Shown here: in pieces, positions 35,791-47,100 of the stretch
How positions within the stretch are numbered: the stretch's first letter is position 1
How the letters are laid out: each line of letters opens with the position of its first letter
Origin: Leucaena leucocephala
Taxonomy: Eukaryota > Streptophyta > Magnoliopsida > Fabales > Fabaceae
DNA length: 64,000 bases
Direction: 5' to 3'
NCBI GenBank assembly: GCA_037074615.1
Contig: CM073570.1
Span: 14,553,685 to 14,617,684, forward strand
Program-made: the position numbers and the translations under genes
The notes under the pieces: model-generated
Told to the model about the DNA's origin: nothing
Database searches by the model: none
The model's input: only the letters and a program-made list of their open reading frames with translations

Positions 35791-38700
35791 CTATGATCCA
35801 TACGTGAGCCTGAAGCGCTCCTTCAGGTAGTCCCCACTGCGGATGGGAGGAAATCTGCATTGAACAACATTAACAAAATTTATTACGTTTGTGGTTTAAT
35901 CAGACCTGTTCATGAACAATGTCCTTGTCTTTATATATAACTAACTACTTAGATCCTGTATTGTCCCATTAGATTAATGAATAATAGTATTTACATCTTT
36001 AGAAGAGCTACCTAACAATACTCCGAATATAATCCAGAGCCACATAAAAAAAATAAAGAATCACAATATTCAATTTAAAATAAACTCCCTCCCTCCTCCC
36101 AATTTACAAGGTTCAATTCAAACTCTTAACCTTGTTCAAGAGGATTCGAGTCCCTTTCCTTCAACCCGACCGTAATTCCCTTTCCTTGATCCCCTACTTA
36201 ATTGGTGGAAGAAGTCTATTTTAAATGTTTTTCTAAATAGGAAATACTCCCTCTAATCATTAATATAAAAATTAGTTGACTTTTTTAGATAAATTAAAAA
36301 AACTAAATAAATGAGTTAACTATAACCAAATCTAACAAAGATGTATTTATATTATATATTCTTTAATCTACCGAAATTAGTCAACTAGCTCTTATATTAT
36401 TTATAATTAACTGATTTATTTAGCTTTTTTAATTTATCCAAAAAAATAATTAACTCTTATATTAAAAACTAGAATATTACTTAGCAGGAGATGATTCACT
36501 GCAGCAGCTCTCAAGGCATTCCACCACACAGTCTGGATTTGGGTCTAAAAAGAAAGCCACCTGTAAAAAAAAAAAAAAAGCAATATGTTAAGCTACATAG
36601 ATAATAAGGTATAACTTCACGTGTATATTATATTATAGGGTATTAAATAGGAACAGAAAAACTCTCAACAGATATATGAACATGACATCATATTTCTCAA
36701 GAAACTCATCTCACCACATCAATGTAATTAAGACAACTCCATCAATATGGCATCTGGACCACACACAAAAATTCCACTTTGCAATATAATATGCGTAACA
36801 TACACATCAGAGGAATTTCTCGTTCCATTTGAGGACAAACTGTAACCTCAAGCTCTATAAAAAAAATCCATATAATCAATCTTTGGTATTAAAAGTAATG
36901 ATTAGAGATTGGTGGATAAAACATATTTAACCTTTGACAGGACTCGTTCAATGGTAACCACACAATCATTCAAGTTTAAAATTCTTTCATACAGTTCTTT
37001 AGGAGAAAAGAAAGTTAAGTCAATGTCATTAGCAGAGTGGTACCTTTTTCAGTCAAAAAAGATAAAAAAACAGAAACTTTATACGTCACCCAGTTTTTAG
37101 CTATGACAGGCCCCGGGAGAACCATTGTCATTAAAATTCTCTACAAGAAAGTTTTCTGCCCTAACAACTTTTTGAAGGGGATGCTCCCTCATTTGCAAGT
37201 GTCTGCATCAGAATAGCCCACTCAACCAAAAAAGTTTATTAAAACATTTAAGAATGTTTTCTTAATTGCCCAGTTACACAACATAGACCACAAACAATTG
37301 GAAATAAGCCAAATGACCAATGACAAAAAAGTCTGAGGTAGCAGCATTTCATGTTTACACAAAGCCTAAAGTTGAATAAGAACATTCGCATTTTCTCTCA
37401 CTGTATAAATCTTTCTAACCTTGGAACCAATTACGGCAACAACAATGAGAAAATAAAGAGGCTGGGGCCTCTAATGTGCCTCCTTCTAATACTCTCTAAT
37501 GCCCTTTAGTAATACCCTAACTTCCTAATTTTTTTTTCTTTTGATAATTAGATTCTACATAAAATGAGACATTTTGATATCCTAAGTCATGAAATGATGC
37601 GGTTTTGAATTTTCAACGATTTTTCCAAAAACAATAAATCAAAACCACACAATTTTATGAGAATTTTTCCTTTAAAAAATCGTAAAAAATTCAAAACTGC
37701 ATCACCAGCCCATAAGATAACAAAATGTCACTCGTTTTTTTGGTAAAATCTAGGCATTACAAAAGGCATTGGAGGGAGGCACATTAGAGGCCCCAAACCA
37801 GAAAATGCGACTAATGAGGAAGTAGTATAGTGATTACGGAATAGCGCTCTCTTCCTGCTGGCATAACCCTGTGTAATGTTGACCTACGGAATAATATTGA
37901 CACAAGTTGAGAATGGCTTATATTTGTACTGAAACATTGAGTAGTAAAAGTAAATAGGTGCTAACTACATAAGAAGTTTACTAGCTTCTCCTGGCAAAAG
38001 AGACAAGAAAAAGCTTTCTAAGTTGATATAATGAAGGATTACCGGTACAAACAATTACTCCACCTCTCCATCATGTCCCCAATGTTCACAATAAAGGCCC
38101 TGCAGATAGAGACTGAAAACGCCTAACACTGGAAGGCAGTGCAGATAATATAACTATTTTCATGTTTTTATCAAAAAAAACTCAATAGTTCAGACAATAT
38201 AAATTAGTTTCATTTATTTGAATGTATTAAGTGGCTTGATTCAGCTTTAAAATCCCAAAACTAGTAATATTTCCTGCATAGAAGTTTCCTAGTCATGGAC
38301 TCACCCCTCGATGTGAGGCACATCCTCCCAGACTTGGGGTTGCTTGGACTTTTCCTTGCAAATCTTTAAGAATGAAATCTTAGATTGAAAGCCTTTAATA
38401 CAAGACTGTAAATTGGTGAATCGATTCAGGTTCCCAACCCCCCCCCCCCCCACCCAAAAAAAAAACAGAAAGGAAGCTCGGGAAGCAATTAAAGAATTAA
38501 CAAAGGAAGATGTGAACCTGAAGTCCTTGTACACCATCTGTCACCAAAAGAGTTACCATACCGTAATCTGAGTGAGCTGAGGCACCATATATCTCTTCAT
38601 AGGGCACCACTTCACCTAATAGAGTTGGTGGGCAAATTATTAACAGGAAAAGGGTCTTTTTCTTGAATGGTTACATTGAAACCCTTGGCCCTTGGCCTAA

Positions 38701-41600
38701 TAACATATGATTGATAAAACAGACAGAATTTTGTAATACTCCCTATGGTCCAAAATATAAGACCTCATTTGTAGTGCAATTTACACTACAAACGAGGTTT
38801 TATATTTTGGACTGGAGGTAGTAGTATATTGAACATTAACTTCATTTTTTGGTCGGTATCTTAAACATGAACTTTGATTTCCACATAAGTTGTATTTTCT
38901 TTTACTCATATCTAGTTTACAAAGCATAAGTATGCATAAAAGTAATCCAGCACAATATCAATATAGCAGAACTTAATCCGCTATGCATAGGAAGTTTCAA
39001 ATAGGCATTTAAGCTACAGAGCACACTTCACATTCAAATCAACTACTGTAACTAAAGAACATAAGTTGACTGTCATGGTACAGGGGTTGTTCAGAAAGGA
39101 ATACATAAAAAGGAATGATATATAATAGTAGAAGCGCATAGAAAAATGTGAGCTGCAGTGTGCTAACTAAGAAGATTGAAAGGAGCCAATTAATACTACC
39201 AAACCTGGATAATGCAAAAGGCGAACAAAAGTTGCTGGTTTGCCTAGGGCCCCAATTTTCTCAAAGAAATCTTCATCCAGATTCAAGGACAGGGCTATTA
39301 AAGATATCAGCTCTCTTCCAGCCACACTTTGAAAGAAAACAAGCATATTTATATTATGAACTTCATGAGAGAAAGAATAAAAGAAAACACGTATCCGAAT
39401 AGTCAGCCACGCTCTCCCCAAGGATATATAATTATCACATGCACAAAATAAAATATACAAAGAGCAAGTTCCCAATAAATACCCAGCAAAACCATACTGT
39501 ACAAGAAATAGTGAAATTTAAAGAGAGATAAATTAAATTCCCTTATCACAGAGGGAAGAACAAAAGCACATATTCAAAGAAAAAGAAATATGCTGGTATT
39601 TTTATTACTGCTGGGTGAAGTTTTGTAGTAAGCAGTCATGCTACATAATTGATAGCACAGAAACATAGATACAGAGGAACTTACAGAAGCTTCCAATATA
39701 GGGATTCCATCGTAGGTCTCCAATTTTTTAGTACTTCTGGAGGTTCCTTGCCAGAAACATAAAGCAATAAAGTTTATGCATAGATCGAAATATCTAACCA
39801 TGTTACTGTGTAAACACCAACAGATTTTAATTACTTTACAAAACAAATATAAAACAGTATAAGCCTACCATTTGAAGGCCATTGATTCAGATTCTCAGTT
39901 GCAGGATCTCCTAAAGGACCTATGTAGAAGCTCTCTTTTGAATCACCTGATCATGACATAGTTGAAAATGATCAAAATCATGCATCTTTTTCTATGAAAT
40001 GAAGAATTTGAAAGAAAACTTTCAACACTGACCCTATATCATTCACCTCAACCAATTTATATATCTATATATAATATAAAACTGTAACTAGCTACTATTC
40101 ATGAGTCATGAACAATATAACTCATTTCCCAAACTCCATGCAACACACAAGGCTTGCACTAGTGTTTCACATTAAGAGCTAAAAAATAGAAGTTGAGGCC
40201 AACCAAAGGCTCATAATTTCCGTCTTTAAAAAAACGAGAGAGGTTCTCACCTGGGAAAAGGATTCCACCTCTAGTCATTTCCTAGTACCTTAGTTCCTTA
40301 AATAGACTTGTAGGAATAACCCCCCAGTGGCTTAAGATTAAACCATAAACCTAAGACTGCTTGAGACTAATCAAATCAAAAGTTACCTCTGGAGTTTCCT
40401 GGAGTAGCATCCAGTTTCTCAGCATATAGAGGAGTATAACCTCTATGTTCCTTGCGAGAATATTTCATTTTCTCTTCCAGTGGAAGTAAGAAGAACTTTC
40501 TACTCTCCTCAAACACTTTCTGAAGCGACTCTTTCTCCAACCCATGGTTTACCAGATAGAAAAACCCGTACTCAATGCATGCCTGTAACACAGTTCCAAC
40601 AAATATGAGTATGATTTCCAAGGTGTAAATTTTGAAAAATAGTCTGACGATCATGTGCAGCTGAATTCATGTTAGTCCACAAACATGTAGCAGAGCATAG
40701 AACATTTCTTGTTTTCGTAAGGTTCTTGGTTTTAATATTAGAAAACTAGAGATCTATTAAAAAAATGCCCGATTCTAGAGCATCGCAACTTCGCATAGTA
40801 ACCAAAGATTACTGTAGTGACGATTCCATTGAAACATGAAAGATCTGCCAAAGAAAGATTTCATGGAAATTTGATGGACAACTAATCATGCCATTTCAAA
40901 TTGAAAATAAGCATAAAGCAATCATAAATAGAACTTGACAGCTATCTTCGACTTTACTAATTCAAATTTAATGCTTAAAAACGTTTAAGCCTATTGTGGG
41001 AATAAGTCGACAAGCATTAAAGTTGATTGCTTCTCCAAACGAGGAAATATAATTTTTGGTCCCACAAACCTGCATATCAAAATTTTCAGCAATCCGGTTT
41101 CAAAATTTAAAAAAAGAAAGAAAGAAAGGCATGATTGATACTAAAATAGTATTTTACTTCGCTACTTATCAAACTCCAAATAAGCCAAATGTACAAGCGT
41201 TAAAAACTGACAATTTGCACCTTAAAATAATTCAATCTAGTAATTTTAAAGTGGAGACCAAATAGTTTATATACGTAATGTCAGAGACTAAATTGAATTT
41301 AGCTAGACTTTCGACGAGTAGACAGTGGTCCTTGAAATCTATTTGATGCAATAAACGCACCATTACGGCACAAACTCCAGCAACAACACCACATGTATGA
41401 ACAATAAACCGTGGACTCATTTTTCTGTACAACGCAAAGCAAACACAAGGTTTCGGAGGGGCAAAGCAGAGAAGCGGATGGATAACGAAGAGAGCAAATA
41501 AAGGATGAGGAAGAAGAACCTGGCGGATCAATTTGGCCGTGGAGAAACGATCGGGTGAGGACAGATCTATAATAGGGAGACTCAAGGTTGCCGGCGGCAT
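35791..41600 (-). CDS. 2-oxoglutarate/Fe(II)-dependent dioxygenase, copy 1
   Basis: A soluble oxidoreductase that couples oxidation of an unknown substrate to 2-oxoglutarate decarboxylation. Eleven exons give 310 aa with an unbroken frame: 41520-41600, 40387-40582, 39869-39946, 39685-39736, 39205-39326, 38518-38615, 38305-38363, 38043-38099, 37838-37883, 36481-36560, 35791-35854. The N-terminal DIOX_N part runs from LPIIDLSSPD through GFFYLVNHG. The double-stranded beta-helix core has the iron ligands His191 and Asp193 (HSD) and His252 (TLHRV), and the 2-oxoglutarate motif R261-Y-S263. It resembles the Arabidopsis At1g35190 group, often named hxnY-like; the substrate is not established. It forms a tandem pair with the gene at 44129-50875, same strand and same intron positions. 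Introns hold three MITE-like elements. The exon 10 donor (AA/GTAATA) is weak and abuts a MITE. Confidence 0.92.
36247..36478 (+). mobile_element. MITE-like hairpin in intron 10 of dioxygenase copy 1
   Basis: The left arm begins TACTCCCTCTAATC (Stowaway-like CTCCCTC next to TA) and continues TTAATATAAAAATTAGTTGA, TAGATAAATTAAAAAAACTA. The right arm, read backwards, has TTTTTAATATAAGAGTTAAT and GGATAAATTAAAAAAGCTA, so the arms pair over about 70 bp. The right end stops about 3 bp from the exon 10 splice donor at 36480. The right terminus is decayed, so the target duplication is not visible. Confidence 0.7.
37463..37795. mobile_element. MITE with 21-bp perfect terminal inverted repeats, in intron 9
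   Basis: The left end TGGGGCCTCTAATGTGCCTC(C) is the exact reverse complement of the right end. Inner sequence pairs as well: GACATTTTG with CAAAATGTC, and TTTTGAATTTTC with an AAAAATTCAAAA segment, so the whole 333 bp can fold. It lies about 43 bp from the exon 9 donor of dioxygenase copy 1. I see no clear target-site duplication and no match elsewhere in the window. Confidence 0.85.
38739..38821. mobile_element. Short Stowaway-like hairpin in intron 5
   Basis: CTCCCTATGGTCCAAAATAT continues to a near-complete inverted copy ending ATATTTTGGACTGGAGGTAG, with a loop of only a few bases (CAATTTA). It is flanked by TA on the left. Length is about 83 bp. The CTCCCT-type end and TA flank are those of Stowaway (Tc1/mariner) MITEs. 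Confidence 0.75.
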
Positions 41601-41733
41601 CTTCTTCCCTCCGTTGCTTCTGCTTCCTCAGTCTGTTATCGAGCTTGCCAATATCAAGATCTTTCCAAGTCCAACCTTCTTCCTACGTTGCTTGTGTTTT
41701 TCTCTCTCTGTTTTTTTTTTAAAAAAAATATCT

Positions 41734-41742
41734 CTATTTATA
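41734..41742 (-). promoter_or_regulatory. TATA box of dioxygenase copy 1
   Basis: TATAAATAG on the minus strand, about 135 bp upstream of the ATG at 41600, followed by a pyrimidine- or purine-rich leader. Assigned by sequence and position. Confidence 0.5.
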
Positions 41743-41935
41743 TTAATTTTCACATAATATATTAATTATGCTTTTATATTTTGGTTATTGTGTTCTTCTT
41801 TATGCTAAATATTTAACATTCATTATTATTAATTAATCTTAATTTGAACCACTTTGTTGGAAAGAAAAAAGAATAGGGAACAACTTTTATCACAATCAAA
41901 AGTTTTAAATACTAACTCCACTTAAGAATATTAAT

Positions 41936-42372
41936 GCTATGTTTGGCTCAATAGAAGAAAAGGAAAGAAAGGATTTTAATGGAAGAAAAATGAAGGAGAA
42001 GAATTTTATTATTATTTTATTTGGATTAATATTAAGAAAGGAGAGGGGAGGGATTTTCATATTACCTTATTTAGTTCAAAAAAGAAAGAGAAAAAATATT
42101 TTTATATAAATAAATTTATCTTATATTATTTTATAGAATATATTAATAAAATATAATATAGAGATAATATTAGGATATTAAAAAAGTTATAAGTATATTA
42201 ATATTATAAAATAATAATATCATACTTCTCCTTTAAATTCTCTCAAATTTATAGGGGAGATAAAGTTAGGGAATGAAAGGAAAATTTTAGTGATACAAAC
42301 AAGGGGAGAGAAGCAAAATCCCTCCCCTCTTCTCCCTTCCCTTTCAAATTATCCATAGCAAACAGAGCCTAA
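41936..42372. mobile_element. TIR element of about 440 bp
   Basis: The left end ATGCTATGTTTGGCTCAAT and the right end TCCATAGCAAACAGAGCC are an imperfect inverted pair. Purine-rich GGAAAGAAAGGATTTTAATGG on the left mirrors pyrimidine-rich CCTCCCCTCTTCTCCCTTCC on the right. No coding frame. It is non-autonomous and distinct from the ten-copy foldback family. Confidence 0.6.
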
Positions 42373-44128
42373 GTCATTTTTATTCAACCTATCCATTATT
42401 AATATTTTGATTATATTTCTATTCTTAATTATTATTTTTCACTCTATTTATATATTTTGAGGTGAAAAATAAAATATTTTCAGAGGGAAGATAAAAACTT
42501 GATGGAATGATTTTTCCTATATATTTTATTAGATTAAAAAAATCTAGATAGTTCAAGATATAAATTTTAAAATATAAAAAAATCTAAAAAATACTATTTA
42601 AATTATCAAATAATAATTCTTATAAAAATATATTCTTATTTATTTTATAAGAGTAATACATAATTTAAAAAGTATATTAAATAAACTGATTTAAAATTTT
42701 AAATATTTAATATTTTTTTCTTAACTATAGTTCTATTGTTATTTATTAATGCCAATATTGTCAGAGGCGTCCGATCCAAAAAAAAAATCTGGAAATTGAC
42801 CAAAGGTGAAGACCTGTTCAAAATCGGCAACGACCAGTTAAAGCCCTTGTCAAAATCAATTTTTAGAGAAATCAATAATCCAAAATTATGCTGTTTTATT
42901 TTTTTATTAGGTTAATATATAAATTTATCTTAAAAAAATTTTACTTAAAAATAATATTATCTTAAAAGTTTATTTTTTATTTTAACGTCTACCTCAAAAA
43001 TTTTAAAATATAACAATATTATTCTATTATGTTAAAAAGTTAATATTAACAGATAAAATATTAATATTGATATTTAATATTTTTAAAAATAAAGAGAAAT
43101 ATTAATTTATCTTAATATTTATATAGTAATCTTAAATATAATTTTTTTAAAATAATATTACTCTTAAATAAAATTTTTAAAATAAATTTACACTTTGACC
43201 GTTTTTTATTTGTCTTATACTTGGGTTTTCTTCAGTGTTATATGTATTTGATGATTTATTGGCGATTTTGGTTAATCAAGGAAGCTTGCATTAGTTTGGT
43301 TGGATAATTAATCTGCCATATTTTATAATTTTGTAATAGACAATTAATACTTTTCTATTGTATAATATTTATGTGATTGACAATAAATTTAGCATGTATA
43401 ATAAGGATATAGATATATATATTATCTAAAATATTTTTATTTTTTATAGATATTTTTTAAATTATATTAATTGAATATCTTCAAATCACTTTAGACTTGA
43501 AGACTAATCTATTTTGAGATTTAAAACATAAAAAAATTTAAACTCTTTCAATAAATATATTTCCTAAATTTTTTAACTTTTACTTATCACTTTAATTTAT
43601 AATTTGTTGGTATTTTGTGAGATTTTCTATCGATTTTGATAGTAAGTTAATACTCTATTTTATCTTAAATATAAGAGTTAAATAGAAATTTTATTTTAAT
43701 TTTAAATATAAAACTCTGATCTATTTTGTCTTCTAAAATTATAATTTTCTCGTATCTATATATTATTGAACATATTAATGTGGTTTCTATCCAGAATAAT
43801 TTAAATATACATAATTAAATATGATATTTTAGAAAAATTAACTCACATACAAATAACTAATTTAAGTTTAAAATCATTTAAAAGTTACTTGGATTTTGAG
43901 CTAATTATATGAATAACTTTTGTATTTTATTTTACAGAAAGAAGGATAGTGTCTGTCTTGTTTCAGGTTGAAGTCAATTGAACAAAACAAGAGAAAATGA
44001 AAAACATCTCACTTACAATTAACGGGAACCATTAGAGAACCTCTTATGAATCTCAAAGGCTTCACAACATTTTATTATTTAAAGCATCATAGTAATTAAT
44101 CTGAAATGAAATTCTTTAATTTAATATC
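42373..44128. other. AT-rich spacer between the two dioxygenase genes
   Basis: No gene. A dispersed AT-rich repeat lies at about 43660-43875. A patch near 42760-42850 (GCGTCCGATCC, GCAACGACCAGTT) is less AT-rich but has no frame I can name. Copies of ACTTTAAAATAA-like stretches around 42900-43190 look internally repeated. Confidence 0.45.
43660..43875 (+). repeat. Dispersed AT-rich repeat, MITE-like
   Basis: It shares ordered landmarks with 3490-3745 and 47719-47985: TTTATCTTAAATATAAGAG, TTTTGTCTTCTAAAATTATA, TGAACATATTAATG, TACATAATTAAATATGATAT and TTTTAGAAAAATTAA. Confidence 0.5.
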
Positions 44129-47100
44129 TTATTCTGAGGATCCATATGCAAGCTCGAAACGCTCCTTAAAGTAGTCTGCACTGCGGATTGGTGGGAATCT
44201 GCATTGATTAACCATAACTATAAAATGAATATAATGTTGCGTGAGTTAATTTTATAAAAGAAAAAAAAATCGAAATTATTAGTCCACTAATTCTAGCAAA
44301 AAAAAAAATAGAGGATTAAACGACCTAGCAATTCAGCTCCCAAGGGACGTGGCTGTATTTTCTGCAAATTCAAGGACTTATTTATAAATTGAAAATTTTA
44401 AACCTCTAAATTTCAATTCTTTTTTTTTAATTTGCACCCCTTAATCTAGAGTCTTGGCTCCACCACACTCGTCCAGATTGAACAGTCTCAAATCAATAAT
44501 GAAATTAAAGATGCAATTGCGAGTCCCCTTATAAGTGGACAGGAAGGGGATACGTAAATCTAAACTTAAATAGTAAATAATAATTAAACAAGCTTACAAA
44601 TTATTTAACGAAGAATAAATGTTTATAATACTTTATTAAATAAAACAAATAAATTATGGTACCTTGGAGGAGATGATTCACTGCAGCAACTTTCAAGGCA
44701 TTCCACAACTGTGTCTGGTTTTGGGTCTAAAAAGAAAACCACCTGTGCGTCCAATTGCAATTTGTTAATTAAGCAATATAATTTATTTAGCATAATAAAT
44801 ATGTAAAAAAAATTATGAAATAAACTATAATTTAAAAAGTCTAAAAGTGATTTTTGAATAAGTAAAAAAGATTTAAATTATGTAATAATTATTTTATTTT
44901 TTATATCATTTTATCTTATGACATTTTTATAATTTATCTATTAAAAAAATTATTCTGTTAATAATTATTTAAATAATTATTTTTTTAGAATTAGTTTTTT
45001 TTAAAAAAAATTTTATAATCTATTTTTATAATTTTTTTAGAAATTAAATTAAATGAGACGACTAAGAAAATTAAAGTATGTGTCTGGATAGATTTTTAGA
45101 AAATGACTTATAAAAAAAAGATTTTTTAGTAGCTTTTAGAAAAGGGGTTTTGGAGAAAAACTTATGGAAAAAAAGTAGTTCTAGATAAATGAGTGTTTAG
45201 ATAATTATTATCAAAATGACTTTTATAATTAGAAAATTATCAAAAAAATATATGATTTTTATTAAAAATAAGAGAGATGGGAGCAAGTAAAGAAGAGTGA
45301 ATAAAGATGATAGAGGAAAGAGGAAAGATGATAGATAAGAGTGAATAGAGAGGAGAGATTAGAAATTGTGAAAAATATAGAAGAAATAGATAGAGAGTAT
45401 AAAAAAATAAAGGTAAAATAGTAATTGAGTAGTTTATAAACTCTTTTACTATTTTAAAAGTTACTCATACTAATTTATCTGAAAATATAGTTTAATCTAA
45501 AAACTCTTTTAAAAAAAATATAATTATTTACTTTAAAAAAATTTTAAATTAAAATTTAGATCTAACAACTTTTTTAAAATTATAATTTAAGAGTTTTCTA
45601 AACATAACCAAAGTAAATCAAGTGAGAAAGAATTAATTATGAGGGAATTACAGAATAGCGTTCTTTAGTAGGTATAACCCTGTGAAGTGTTGACCTGCAA
45701 CAATATTAATGAACCCCCTTCAGAATATATAAACACTTTAATTAATTTGTTACTAAATTAGCTTTAAATTAAATGCAAGACATTAATTAATTAATTTAAT
45801 TAATTAATTAATTTAAGAGCTTCTATATATATACATGTGATTGGTAAGTGATGAATATTACCGGTACACACAGTTAGTCCACCTCTCTGTCATGTCTCCA
45901 ATGTTCACAATAATCGCCCTGCAAATTAATGCATCCATTTTCATTTCTCTTTTATAAAATCATAGAGTTTTAATATTTAAAATCAAAACTTGGCCCCAAA
46001 AAAATGTAATTAAAACTTAAAAATTAAAAATGCGTGAATTCTTATTCTCACCCCTCTATGTGAGTCACATCCTCCCAGACCTGAGGCTTCTGGGACCTCT
46101 CTTTGCAAATCTGTAATTGTATGTGAAAAATTACATTAATTAATTAATTAAGCCTTGATTAGAATCAAGTGATCATCTTTAAGACTTGTGAGGCAATAAT
46201 TAATTAGATATTAATATTATAATGAAGGAATGGACCTGAAGGCCTGCAACCCCATCAGTCATGAGGAGAGTAATCATGCCGTAATCTGAATGTGCATACG
46301 CTCCATATGTCTCTTCATCTGCCACCACTTCCCCTAATTCACACATTTCTTCAACATGAGCATTACACTAAACAGACTCTTCAGCTTCCACCAAGATTAC
46401 AGTTTCTTTGCATAATAGTACGGACTTAACGGCAGGTAAACTTTACTAATCACAGTTATTCTTCAGTTGTCGTGACTTTGCCTACACAAAGTTAATGGTT
46501 CTGTTTGAAAATTTATCAAATTAAAATTTTAAAAGGTTTAATTTTAAAAACTTTTAAAATAAATAATTATATTATTTATAAATAGTTTTTAGATTAAAGT
46601 ATAGTTTAAAACTAAAATTTTAAATAAGCTACTGAGACTAATTTTTAAAATAATAAAAAATTTATAAATTATTAAATTATTATTTTATCCTTATTTTTTT
46701 ATATATATTCTCTATTATCTCTTCTATATTATCTCTCATCTTTTTTCTATTTTTTTACCCTCTTTCCTATCTCTCCTCTCATATTTTTAATAAAATTATA
46801 CTCTTTTTACTAATTTTTTATTTACAAAAGTCATTTTGATAATAATTATCTAAACATCCATTCATCTAAAACTATTTTTTTTCTATAATTTTTTTTCAAA
46901 AGTATTTTGTTAAAAATTGTCTAAAAACTCTTTTTTTCATAAATTATTTTCTAAAACATTATTTAAACACATTATATCTTTTGAGTTTTGACTATACAAT
47001 TTGTACTCTCTATTTTCAGTTCTTTTATTTTTTATCATGATACTTATGGAGATATGAGAGATATTTAAAAGTCTTCTGTTATTAATGGGGGTTAGTTCGA

